A stretch of DNA of 10,606 bases from contig CAMFPJ010000047.1 in the NCBI GenBank assembly GCA_945971755.1, positions 1-10,606 on the forward strand, given 5' to 3'. Below the pieces are notes generated by a model. That model was not told the DNA's origin. It saw only the letters and a list, made by a program, of their open reading frames with translations, and did not search any database. Position numbers and translations under genes: made by a program. This document shows positions 1 through 6,670 of the stretch, one piece after another. Each line of letters begins with the position of its first letter. The first letter of the stretch is position 1. This DNA comes from an uncultured Clostridia bacterium. Lineage in GTDB: Bacteria; Bacillota; Clostridia; Oscillospirales; Acutalibacteraceae.

Positions 1-14
1 TGTATAAGAGACAG
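1..14 (+). other. Tn5/Nextera mosaic-end adapter remnant (artificial)
   Basis: These bases are the last 14 nt of the 19-bp Tn5 mosaic end used in Nextera tagmentation (TGTATAAGAGACAG). Native sequence begins at about 15. The same element appears in inverted orientation at the other end of the window, so this is library adapter and not a chromosomal transposon end. Confidence 0.95.
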
Positions 15-224
15 ATAATATACAGCCAAAAATTGACTTACATTTCAACATGCAAATTGTTGAAAACTCTGTTGAAAATGTCTAAAAGTCTGTAAAACAA
101 GCGTTTCGGAGTTTGAAAAACGAAAAAATTTGTAAAGCATTTCTCTTTACAGAACAAATATTTACGTTTATTTTACATGAATATGCAACTGTATATTCAC
201 TTTGAAAAATGAAAGAAAAGTTGC
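15..224. other. Gene-free AT-rich flank with three perfect dyads
   Basis: No plausible coding region is visible in these 210 bases. Three perfect inverted repeats stand out: TTTCAACA/TGTTGAAA at 43-50 and 58-65 (7-nt spacer), TGTAAAG/CTTTACA at 131-137 and 145-151 (7-nt spacer), and TGAATAT/ATATTCA at 178-184 and 193-199 (8-nt spacer). TGTTGAAAA is also directly repeated at 58-66 and 70-78. None is followed by a T-run like that of an intrinsic terminator. They could be operators or DnaA-box-like sites for a gene beyond the left end, or chance pairing in AT-rich DNA. Their function is unknown. Confidence 0.5.
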
Positions 225-252
225 AAAAAAAAGAACGGCATTAACCGTTCTT
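225..252 (-). terminator. Intrinsic terminator 2 after the permease gene
   Basis: On the minus strand an 8-bp perfect stem (AAGAACGG/CCGTTCTT, 6-nt loop, positions 252-231) is followed directly by a T-run, which continues the final T pair of the stem. It lies about 12 nt beyond a first GC-rich terminator and would act as a backup stop for the adaptor-permease unit. On the plus strand the stem is not followed by T's, so it appears to work in one direction only. Confidence 0.85.
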
Positions 253-256
253 ACAT

Positions 257-283
257 AAAAAATGGCGGGGAAACCCCCCCGCC
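257..283 (-). terminator. Intrinsic terminator 1 after the permease gene
   Basis: On the minus strand the stem GGCGGGG/CCCCGCC (7 bp, 6-nt loop, positions 283-264) is followed by ATTTTTT. It begins about 15 nt after the permease stop codon. It is the first of two tandem terminators that close the export unit. Confidence 0.88.
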
Positions 284-298
284 CTGAATAATTTAATT

Positions 299-1540
299 TT
301 AATCTCTGCGCAATGCTTCAATAGGCGGCATTTTCGCTGCTCTCTTTGCAGGATACACACCGAAAATAATACCGATGGCGGAAGAAAATCCGATTGCAAT
401 GGCAACTGTCGAAAATTTAACCGCAAGCGGAACGTTCATTATATAAGAAACAAGTGCCGCTGACGCAACGCCCAAAAGAAGACCTATTGTGCCTCCGATA
501 AGACAGAGTATAACCGATTCTGTTAAAAACTGAAAAAGAATTGTTCCCGTTTTTGCACCCAATGACTTTCTTATGCCTATTTCTCTTGTGCGCTCGGTAA
601 TTGAAACAAGCATAATATTCATAACACCGATACCGCCGACAACCAGTGAAATCGCACTGACGGCAGTGATGAATATTGTAAAGACATTGATAACAGTATC
701 AAGCAAATCAATGTATGTTGCCATATTGGTTACAGTGTAACAATCTTTGTCAAAGTTTCCGTGAAGTGAACGGATATAGTTGATAGCCGATGCGCCGATT
801 CCGTCTAAAAGGTTTTCATCCTTAGCGGTAATGTTGATTGTATCGTACTTGCCTTTAACGCCGTTTATCTCATTTGCAACGCCTGCAGGAAACAGCACCA
901 TGCAGCTCATAATCTGCGCTCCGCCCATTGAGGACATACTTGCAGCCAAATCTTCGGTGTCAAGGTTCATCACCGACATAACATTAACTACGCCGATAAT
1001 TTTTATCGGTACGGTAACTCCGTTAATGGTACAGTGAATTGACTCGCCCACAACGTCTTTTCTGCCAAAGGCGGAATAAGCGCTTGTAGCGTCAATTACA
1101 CACACATACTTGTTTTCGTTATACTCCTCTTCGGTGAAAAATCTGCCGTAAAGGCACGGAGACTGCATAATCATTTGCATATCCGTATTACAGCCTATGC
1201 CAATCAAAAAACCCGTTTCATCATTGACTGTCATTTGAGCCATTGAAATTACCTGCATTGATGCGTAGTCAACACCGTCAAGCTTCTTAATTGCGGTTAT
1301 GTCATTATCTGTAAAATAGTCATCATCAGAAGCAATTCTCGTGTTAACGGTAAGAGCGATTGCACTGTTACCCATATCTCGAATCATACCGACAATGTAA
1401 TCTCTGCCGCCGTCTCCCACAGTAATAACTGCGATAACCGAGGCAACACCGATAATAATTCCCAGCATGGTGAGAAGCGAACGCATCATATTGGTTTTTA
1501 TGCTGAAAATCGCAATACGGATGTTTTCTTTAATACTCAA
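299..1540 (-). CDS. MacB/FtsX-type ABC transporter permease
   Basis: A membrane permease of the MacB family (type VII ABC transporters), which moves substrates across or out of the cytoplasmic membrane using force passed from a separate ATPase. The 413-residue protein has one N-terminal membrane helix (about 20-42), a large extracellular MacB periplasmic core-like domain (about 43-280) and three C-terminal helices (about 284-310, 336-366, 376-396). Family signatures are GGIGVMNIMLVSITERTREIG around 302-322, next to the ATPase-coupling segment, and the PAKRAAKMPPIEALR tail at 397-411. The start is TTG at 1540-1538, preceded at 9 nt by GAGGGG (1555-1550), which overlaps the stop codon of the adaptor gene; the next in-frame ATG falls inside the first helix region. 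It lies 13 nt downstream of the adaptor gene. No nucleotide-binding domain is fused to it or encoded beside it, so the ATPase must lie elsewhere. The substrate is unknown; peptides, lipids and toxic compounds are all known for the family. Confidence 0.92.
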   Translation of the reverse strand: MSIKENIRIAIFSIKTNMMRSLLTMLGIIIGVASVIAVITVGDGGRDYIVGMIRDMGNSAIALTVNTRIASDDDYFTDNDITAIKKLDGVDYASMQVISMAQMTVNDETGFLIGIGCNTDMQMIMQSPCLYGRFFTEEEYNENKYVCVIDATSAYSAFGRKDVVGESIHCTINGVTVPIKIIGVVNVMSVMNLDTEDLAASMSSMGGAQIMSCMVLFPAGVANEINGVKGKYDTINITAKDENLLDGIGASAINYIRSLHGNFDKDCYTVTNMATYIDLLDTVINVFTIFITAVSAISLVVGGIGVMNIMLVSITERTREIGIRKSLGAKTGTILFQFLTESVILCLIGGTIGLLLGVASAALVSYIMNVPLAVKFSTVAIAIGFSSAIGIIFGVYPAKRAAKMPPIEALRRD

Positions 1541-1553
1541 GATTCAGCACCCC

Positions 1554-3119
1554 TCAAGCTTTTTTCTCAGCAACTTTTGTTCCGTCAACGGTGTTCGGGT
1601 CGGGGCTCTTAATAACTATTTCCCCTTCTTTAAGACCGTCAATAATCTGATAACTTGTATCGTCAAGAACTCCGTGCGCAATATCGCGTTTTTCAACAAC
1701 GCCTTTTGCTTTATCATAAACAAATACATAATAAGAGCCGTTGTCGTAAACTACTGCTTCAACCGGAATTTTAAGAACATCCGGAAGTGTTGTAAGAGCA
1801 ATTTTAACATCTGCATCAAAACCGATTACAAGGTTTTTATCAGGCTCTTTTATTTTGAGTTCAACAAGGGCACCGTTTGAAGAACCTGAGCCACCGATAA
1901 GCGAGCTCGTTATTGAACCGATGTCAAGTCCGCTTGACTCTACTGCAGTTGCACCAACATAAATTATTTCCGCATCATATACTTTTTCAAGGCTTGAAAC
2001 AGTTGCCTTCATACCTGTTTTGAGTTTAAGCAAATCACTCTTGCCAACAGTAACAGAAACGATAATGTCGTCATAACTGTCAAGAGTTATGCCCGTACCA
2101 ACAGATGAATCTTTTGATGAACCGATAAGGCTTGATAAAACGTCAGAGTATTCGGTGCTTCCGAACAGCGATCCGATATTCAAAGAATCGGTATTTTCTT
2201 CTACCGGAACAAAAACCTCACCCGGTTTAACATTTACCTTTGTGATAATTCCGTCTTTGTCAGCATACCAACCCTTTTTAAGTTCATCATAAACTGATTT
2301 TATGCTATCATAAGCCTGCTTTTTACTGTCTGCAATATTTTTAAGCGCATCTAAATAAGAATCATTATCTGTGCTGACATTCAAAGCACCGCTTGCCTGT
2401 AATGCCGTGAGTTCTGCATTAAGCTGTGAAAGCTCTAAATTCTTCTGAATAAGCTCCTGCTGAAGTGATGTGTCACCTGAAACCGAAGGAACTTTTACTG
2501 AAGATGCGCCTTCTAAAAATGCATCGATTTCTTCCTGAGAAGCACCGTTATCTCTCATTGAAGAGACAATTGCGTCAATCTGTTCCTGAGGAATCGGCTC
2601 TTCCGTTACAGTTTGTCCCTGCTCGGCAATCTGCTTTTCAAGTGCAGCAATTTCAGCCTTTTTAGCAGTAATTTCCGCATTTTTGCTATTTATGTCTTTT
2701 TTGTTCTGTGCTTTATTGGCGGCAACCTTATTGACTGATGACAATGCGTTGTTATAGTCTTTCAATGCAGAATCATAATCTTTTTTTGCACTGACAAGGT
2801 ATTCTGCGGCACCCGAAACATCAAATGTTGCGATAAGGTCACCTTTTTTTACTTCATCTCCGACGGAAACAGAAACCTCTTCGGCACGAACTCCGCGTAT
2901 GGCAACGTAATTGTGAGAGTAGCCTGACTGAACAGTACCGCTGACCTCTAACGAGTCAACAATTGTACCCTTTGCTACCGTAGCCATTTCATAAGACACG
3001 GGCGGTTCGGGTTTGAACTGTTCGTAAACAACATACACAATTAAAAGTAATAGGATAAGAATTACAGAAATAATTGCAATTTTAGATTTTAGACTTTTTT
3101 TCTTGAATTTTTTAAGCAT
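1554..3119 (-). CDS. HlyD/MacA-type efflux adaptor (membrane fusion protein)
   Basis: A membrane-anchored adaptor that partners MacB-type permeases. From the ATG at 3119 it has 521 residues: a basic N-terminus, one membrane helix (about 13-32), a split lipoyl/barrel-sandwich domain (about 80-100 and 284-304, each with a VxxGDxVxKGD- or VxPGE-like turn), two long Lys/Glu/Ala/Gln-rich coiled-coil arms (about 108-172 and 215-285), a beta-barrel part (about 350-440) and a membrane-proximal domain ending near 512. Ser/Gly-rich segments at 312-345 and 395-416 interrupt the globular part and share an SSLIGxS motif. An ATG 18 nt upstream (3137) is in frame but has no ribosome binding site; the 3119 start has AGG 10 nt upstream. 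The permease gene follows after 13 nt. In a one-membrane Firmicute the adaptor is likely to act outside the membrane as a chaperone or conduit for the permease. The substrate is unknown. Confidence 0.9.
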   Translation of the reverse strand: MLKKFKKKSLKSKIAIISVILILLLLIVYVVYEQFKPEPPVSYEMATVAKGTIVDSLEVSGTVQSGYSHNYVAIRGVRAEEVSVSVGDEVKKGDLIATFDVSGAAEYLVSAKKDYDSALKDYNNALSSVNKVAANKAQNKKDINSKNAEITAKKAEIAALEKQIAEQGQTVTEEPIPQEQIDAIVSSMRDNGASQEEIDAFLEGASSVKVPSVSGDTSLQQELIQKNLELSQLNAELTALQASGALNVSTDNDSYLDALKNIADSKKQAYDSIKSVYDELKKGWYADKDGIITKVNVKPGEVFVPVEENTDSLNIGSLFGSTEYSDVLSSLIGSSKDSSVGTGITLDSYDDIIVSVTVGKSDLLKLKTGMKATVSSLEKVYDAEIIYVGATAVESSGLDIGSITSSLIGGSGSSNGALVELKIKEPDKNLVIGFDADVKIALTTLPDVLKIPVEAVVYDNGSYYVFVYDKAKGVVEKRDIAHGVLDDTSYQIIDGLKEGEIVIKSPDPNTVDGTKVAEKKA

Positions 3120-3154
3120 AATATCACAGCCTAACATTATTTTTATACCAATAT

Positions 3155-3183
3155 ATTATAATAAAAATTCCTGACTTTTCCAA
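3155..3183 (-). promoter_or_regulatory. Probable sigma-A promoter of the adaptor-permease unit
   Basis: On the minus strand TTGGAA (3183-3178) and a perfect TATAAT (3160-3155) are separated by exactly 17 nt. Transcription would start near 3148, leaving about 28 nt before the ATG at 3119. This supports 3119, or at most 3137, as the start of the adaptor. The site lies in the 144-bp space between divergent genes. Confidence 0.7.
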
Positions 3184-3204
3184 TAGCTTTTTTGTTAATA
3201 ATCT

Positions 3205-3216
3205 GTAAATTTTTAC
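3205..3216. repeat. Short dyad between divergent genes
   Basis: GTAAA-TT-TTTAC forms a 5-bp inverted repeat with a 2-nt centre, upstream of the adaptor promoter and of the lipoprotein gene. It could be an operator for the divergent pair but is short enough to occur by chance in this AT-rich spacer. No clear -35/-10 pair was found for the lipoprotein gene. Confidence 0.25.
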
Positions 3217-3263
3217 TGATTTTTTTCATATATTCAAATAACCACATAGGAAGGTGACATAAA

Positions 3264-3749
3264 ATGATGAAAAAAATATCAGTTTTGCTCGTGATTATAC
3301 TTATTTTTTTGCTTTTTGGTTGCTCAAGAGAAGCGAAGTTCGGTGTAGGCGAATTTGCAGACAGAATTAACAAAGATTTTGATAAGCAGATAACAGAAAA
3401 TTCTGTTTCATTGGAAAAAGACGACGGTAAGAACAGAATTTACTGCAAAATTGATGATTTTCTATTAGTTCTTTACTTAGGAAACAACAATAATATTTGC
3501 GGAGTGGCTATGATGCTTCCCGTTGAAGAAGAAAACAAAATGTCATTATTTTTTGACGACTTTACACAATGCGTTTCCGTATTTACAAATACTTCGTATA
3601 GTGACGCAAAATCAACCCTTAACGAATGCGGTATCTCCTCTGAAAGCATAAAATTTACCGACAGCAACAAAATCAGCACCGTCGGTAAGTTCAAGTATTC
3701 GGTTATTACAAATGAAATGTCTGTAACTCTGTTTTGTGAAAGAGTTTAG
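3264..3749 (+). CDS. Small putative lipoprotein, family not recognised
   Basis: The 161-residue product starts with MMKK, a run of Ile/Leu/Val/Phe residues and LLFGC, a lipobox with Cys20 as the likely lipidated residue. The mature part is about 142 residues, polar with mixed charge, and contains further cysteines (for example in YCKID, NICG, NECG and LFCERV). It would sit on the outer face of the cytoplasmic membrane. I do not recognise the domain. AAGGTGA at 3251-3257 lies 6 nt before ATG 3264; a second ATG at 3267 would be 9 nt away and is equally plausible. It is the only plus-strand gene here, divergent from the export unit and convergent with the DUF975 gene, whose stop codon overlaps its own. 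Being next to the efflux genes suggests a link, but nothing in the sequence proves one. Confidence 0.85.
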   Translation: MMKKISVLLVIILIFLLFGCSREAKFGVGEFADRINKDFDKQITENSVSLEKDDGKNRIYCKIDDFLLVLYLGNNNNICGVAMMLPVEEENKMSLFFDDFTQCVSVFTNTSYSDAKSTLNECGISSESIKFTDSNKISTVGKFKYSVITNEMSVTLFCERV

Positions 3750-4564
3750 TTTTCATCGTTATGAGAGTCTTCTTTAACATCTTCAGTGTCACAATTCGGC
3801 TCGTAATAATCAACACGGTTTTCGTCGTATTCATAGGTTAAAGGCTGTTGGGGATCTTCCGGTGTCGGAACAATACCAAGCTCCCACGGTGCAACAGTAC
3901 CGTTTTGAATTGCAAATGCCTTTAGGTTTTCATAATACATAGCCTTAACGGTGTTCACATAAGGAATAACATAAGCAAAACCGATTCCGCAAGTAATTGC
4001 ACCGAAAATGTACCACGGAATAAAGCTTAAATCGAGTACAAAAAGTTCGCTCTTATAACCGTTTGTCATTCTCCTTCCGATATCTCTTACCTGTTTATGC
4101 GAAAGGTTTGGATTGTCGTGAATAATAAAATTCGTCTGTGAGAATTCATACGCTTTTACAATACCGGGAATTATAAACAAAAGTGACCATAAGAATGTAA
4201 TTATGCCAACCATTAGGTCAACAACAAAATATTTTCCGTATCTTTCGGCACCCTCCTTGTAAGGAAAAGCAAAGTCTAAATCTTTACGTCTTAAAAACTC
4301 AAGGAAATAACCCGCCATTGCAACGGAAAAAGGAATTACAAGAAATGAAACTATATCCCAAGTATTACTAAAACTGAAAGATGAACTGTTTTCAATTGCA
4401 TCCTCGAAATTACCGTTAAAATTAGCAAATTTTATTCCGCTGAAAACATATTGAACGCCGTTTGCTGCAACCCAAAGAGGCAAATATGTTACAAACATCG
4501 TGAGCCAACGTCTGTTTTCCGAAATAAAACTGCGTGCCTCTGCTTTAATACCAACTCTGTTCAT
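3746..4564 (-). CDS. DUF975 family integral membrane protein
   Basis: A 272-residue multi-pass membrane protein matching the DUF975 pattern: an N-terminal KAEARSFI segment, a hydrophobic helix at about 20-41, further helices at about 70-91 and 113-134, then FIIPGIVKAYEFSQTNFIIHDNP (130-152), a cytoplasmic-looking MTNGYKSELFVLDLSFIPW stretch (166-184) and the diagnostic VIPYVNTVKAMYYENL (199-214). The biochemical function of the family is not known. A Pro/Asp/Glu-rich tail (about 233-272) follows the last helix and is probably disordered. The start at 4564 is well supported by AAGGAG 8 nt upstream. It begins 11 nt after the cysS stop, so it is probably the last gene of the cysteine T-box operon. 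Its stop TAA (3748-3746) overlaps the TAG of the opposing lipoprotein gene, and no terminator separates them. Confidence 0.88.
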   Translation of the reverse strand: MNRVGIKAEARSFISENRRWLTMFVTYLPLWVAANGVQYVFSGIKFANFNGNFEDAIENSSSFSFSNTWDIVSFLVIPFSVAMAGYFLEFLRRKDLDFAFPYKEGAERYGKYFVVDLMVGIITFLWSLLFIIPGIVKAYEFSQTNFIIHDNPNLSHKQVRDIGRRMTNGYKSELFVLDLSFIPWYIFGAITCGIGFAYVIPYVNTVKAMYYENLKAFAIQNGTVAPWELGIVPTPEDPQQPLTYEYDENRVDYYEPNCDTEDVKEDSHNDEN

Positions 4565-4575
4565 AATAATTCTCC

Positions 4576-5976
4576 TTATTCTCTATGCCATTTTACGCCT
4601 TGCGGTGTATCTTCAAGAATAATGCCCTGTGCCTTAAGGTCATCACGAATGCGGTCAGCCTCAGCAAAGTTCCTTTCTTTACGGGCTTTCTGACGTGCCT
4701 CAATAAGCTCTTCAATTTCGCTGTCAAGTGACTCTGTTTTTCTGTTATAAACCAGGCCGAGAACACCTGTAAGTTCATCAAAAAGGTTTGCGGCAAACTC
4801 TGCCATATCTCTTGATGAATTCTCACCGATTACATTTGTGTTAATATCACGTACAAGCTCAAACACTGCTGAAATTGCATCTGCTGTGTTAAGGTCATCA
4901 TCCATAGCGGTGATGAACTGTTCACGGCGTGACTCAAGTGTCTTTTTAATTTCATCTGCATTTGACGGCAATTCGTCAGCGCCGTTTTTAATTGCAAAAT
5001 CAAGATTATCACGGCAAGTGTAAAGCCGCTGAAGCGAAGCCTTGCACTGCTCGATAACGTCAACACTGTAATTTATGGGGCTTCTGTACTGAGAAGAAAT
5101 CATAAGATAGCGAATCGGCTCATAGCCGTATTTTTCTGCTACGTCACGAACTGTAAAGAAGTTACCAAGTGACTTTGACATTTTAACATTGTCAACATTG
5201 ATGTAACCGTTGTGCATCCAATAATTAGCAAAGGGAACACCGTTACAGCACTCTGACTGTGCAATCTCATTTTCATGGTGCGGGAAGATAAGGTCCTGAC
5301 CGCCGCAGTGAATATCAATAGTATCACCTAAATAACGGCGCACCATTGCCGAGCACTCGATATGCCAGCCCGGTCTGCCCTTTCCCCAAGGCGACTCCCA
5401 ATAAGGCTCGCCCGGTTTTGCGCCTTTCCAAAGTGCAAAGTCCATGGGCTCTTTTTTGAGTTCGCCGATGTTAATTCTTGCGCCTGCCTCCAAATCTTCA
5501 AGAGGCTGATGTGAAAGTTTACCGTATTCCTCAAATTTCTTTGGGCTGAAATATACGTCGCCGTTTGAGGCAGAGTAAGCATATCCCTTTTCAACGAGCG
5601 TACTGATTATATTGATAATTTCATCAATATTTTCAGTTGCTTTCGGGTGAACTGTAGCCTCACGGAAATTCATACCCTTAACATCTTTCCAGAACTCTTC
5701 AATATATTTTTCGGAAACTGCTTTATAGTCAGAGTTTTCTTCAATAGCTTTCTTAATAATTTTATCGTCAATATCAGTGAAATTCTGAACAAACCTTACG
5801 TTATATCCTCTGTACTCAAGGTAGCGGCGAAGAGTATCAAACACACAAAGGGGTCTTGCATTACCGATGTGAATATAGTTATAAACGGTAGGTCCGCAGG
5901 CGTAGATTTTTACTTCTCCTTCTTTTATGGTTTTAAGCTCTTCCTTTTTTCTTGTAAGCGTATTATAAATTCTCAT
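4576..5976 (-). CDS. cysS: Cysteine--tRNA ligase
   Basis: Class I aminoacyl-tRNA synthetase that joins cysteine to tRNA-Cys in the cytoplasm. The 466-residue length is typical. The catalytic HIGH motif appears as HIGN at 36-39 and KMSKS is at 265-269. The zinc site that selects the cysteine thiol is intact: Cys27, Cys208, His233 and Glu237, each one residue earlier than in the E. coli enzyme. The DALR-like and C-terminal anticodon-binding regions are present, ending in the usual AQGIILEDTPQGVKWHRE. The ATG at 5976 has AAGGAG 7 nt upstream. The gene overlaps the end of cysE by 14 nt, so its ribosome binding site is written inside cysE codons for Lys/Glu, suggesting coupled translation. It belongs to the unit controlled by the cysteine T-box. 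Confidence 0.97.
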   Translation of the reverse strand: MRIYNTLTRKKEELKTIKEGEVKIYACGPTVYNYIHIGNARPLCVFDTLRRYLEYRGYNVRFVQNFTDIDDKIIKKAIEENSDYKAVSEKYIEEFWKDVKGMNFREATVHPKATENIDEIINIISTLVEKGYAYSASNGDVYFSPKKFEEYGKLSHQPLEDLEAGARINIGELKKEPMDFALWKGAKPGEPYWESPWGKGRPGWHIECSAMVRRYLGDTIDIHCGGQDLIFPHHENEIAQSECCNGVPFANYWMHNGYINVDNVKMSKSLGNFFTVRDVAEKYGYEPIRYLMISSQYRSPINYSVDVIEQCKASLQRLYTCRDNLDFAIKNGADELPSNADEIKKTLESRREQFITAMDDDLNTADAISAVFELVRDINTNVIGENSSRDMAEFAANLFDELTGVLGLVYNRKTESLDSEIEELIEARQKARKERNFAEADRIRDDLKAQGIILEDTPQGVKWHRE

Positions 5977-6619
5977 TTTCTTTCTCCTTTTCTTTATATT
6001 CGTTTAATTCTTTCTGAAGTTGTTCAATCTTTAATGTCATTCGGCAAAGTTCCTGTGAAACAGGGTCCGGAATGTGGATTTGGTCAAGCTTATCAACCCT
6101 GACGCCACCCTGCTTAACAACTCTTGCCGGTACGCCGACAGCCGTTGAATCAGCCGGAATTTCTTCAAGAACAACGGCACCTGCGGCAATATTTACATTG
6201 TCGCCCACCTTAAAGGGCCCTAAAACCTTTGCCCCTGAACCAATCATAACTCCATTACCGATAGTTGGGTGACGCTTACCAACATCTTTACCTGTACCGC
6301 CCAGCGTTACGCCCTGATAAATGGTAACATCATCACCGATTTCAGTTGTTTCACCGATTACAACTCCTGTGCCGTGATCAATGAAAAACCTTTTGCCGAT
6401 TTTTGCAGCAGGGTGAATTTCAATTCCTGTTTTTCTAACGGCTCTTTGCGAAATTGCACGGGCAAGGAATTTGTGATTGTGATTCCAACACCAATTCGCT
6501 TTGCGGTGCATTCTTATTGCCTTAAGGCCGGGATAAAGAAAAAGAATTTCCGCACTTGATTTAGCCGCAGGATCTCTTTCTTTTACCGTTTGTATATCTT
6601 CTTTTAATTGTTCAAACAA
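5963..6619 (-). CDS. cysE: Serine O-acetyltransferase
   Basis: Transfers acetyl from acetyl-CoA to L-serine to give O-acetylserine, the precursor for cysteine synthase. With the TTG start at 6619 the protein has 218 residues and begins MFEQLKEDIQTVKERDPAAKS, the usual N-terminus of the short Firmicute form. The C-terminal half is a left-handed beta-helix of hexapeptide repeats (about 66-165). His82 (in IDHGTG) and His117 (in KRHP) correspond to catalytic His158 and His193 of E. coli CysE. Glu67 takes the place of E. coli Asp143, as in other Firmicute enzymes. GGAG at 6632-6629 is 9 nt from this TTG but directly abuts an in-frame ATG at 6628, which is therefore unlikely to be used; earlier in-frame starts fall inside the T-box leader. 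A charged, probably helical tail (about 190-218) overlaps the cysS start. Confidence 0.95.
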   Translation of the reverse strand: MFEQLKEDIQTVKERDPAAKSSAEILFLYPGLKAIRMHRKANWCWNHNHKFLARAISQRAVRKTGIEIHPAAKIGKRFFIDHGTGVVIGETTEIGDDVTIYQGVTLGGTGKDVGKRHPTIGNGVMIGSGAKVLGPFKVGDNVNIAAGAVVLEEIPADSTAVGVPARVVKQGGVRVDKLDQIHIPDPVSQELCRMTLKIEQLQKELNEYKEKEKENENL

Positions 6620-6636
6620 AAAAATCATCTCCAAAT

Positions 6637-6670
6637 AAAAAAATCCCTCAAAGCAATAATGCTTCGAAGG
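6637..6670 (-). terminator. T-box leader terminator
   Basis: On the minus strand an 11-bp stem (6670-6660 with 6655-6645, TTAT loop, including G-U pairs) is followed by A and seven T's (6643-6637). Its 5' arm shares 6670-6665 with the 3' arm of the antiterminator, so only one of the two can form. Formation stops transcription before cysE when tRNA-Cys is charged. Confidence 0.93.

Noticed and set aside
1467..1880. Plus-strand open frames over the exporter, cysS, cysE, rimO and recA genes
   Set aside because: They lie opposite well-supported genes, lack ribosome binding sites and have compositions expected of antisense shadows.
3725..3746. Hairpin AACTCT/AGAGTT at the end of the lipoprotein gene as a terminator
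   Set aside because: Only 6 AT-rich pairs with a 10-nt loop and no continuous T-run after it; too weak.
6413..6421. Glu67 in place of the E. coli CysE Asp143 as a damaged active site
   Set aside because: Glu is common at this position in short Firmicute CysE proteins such as that of Bacillus subtilis, and both catalytic histidines are kept.
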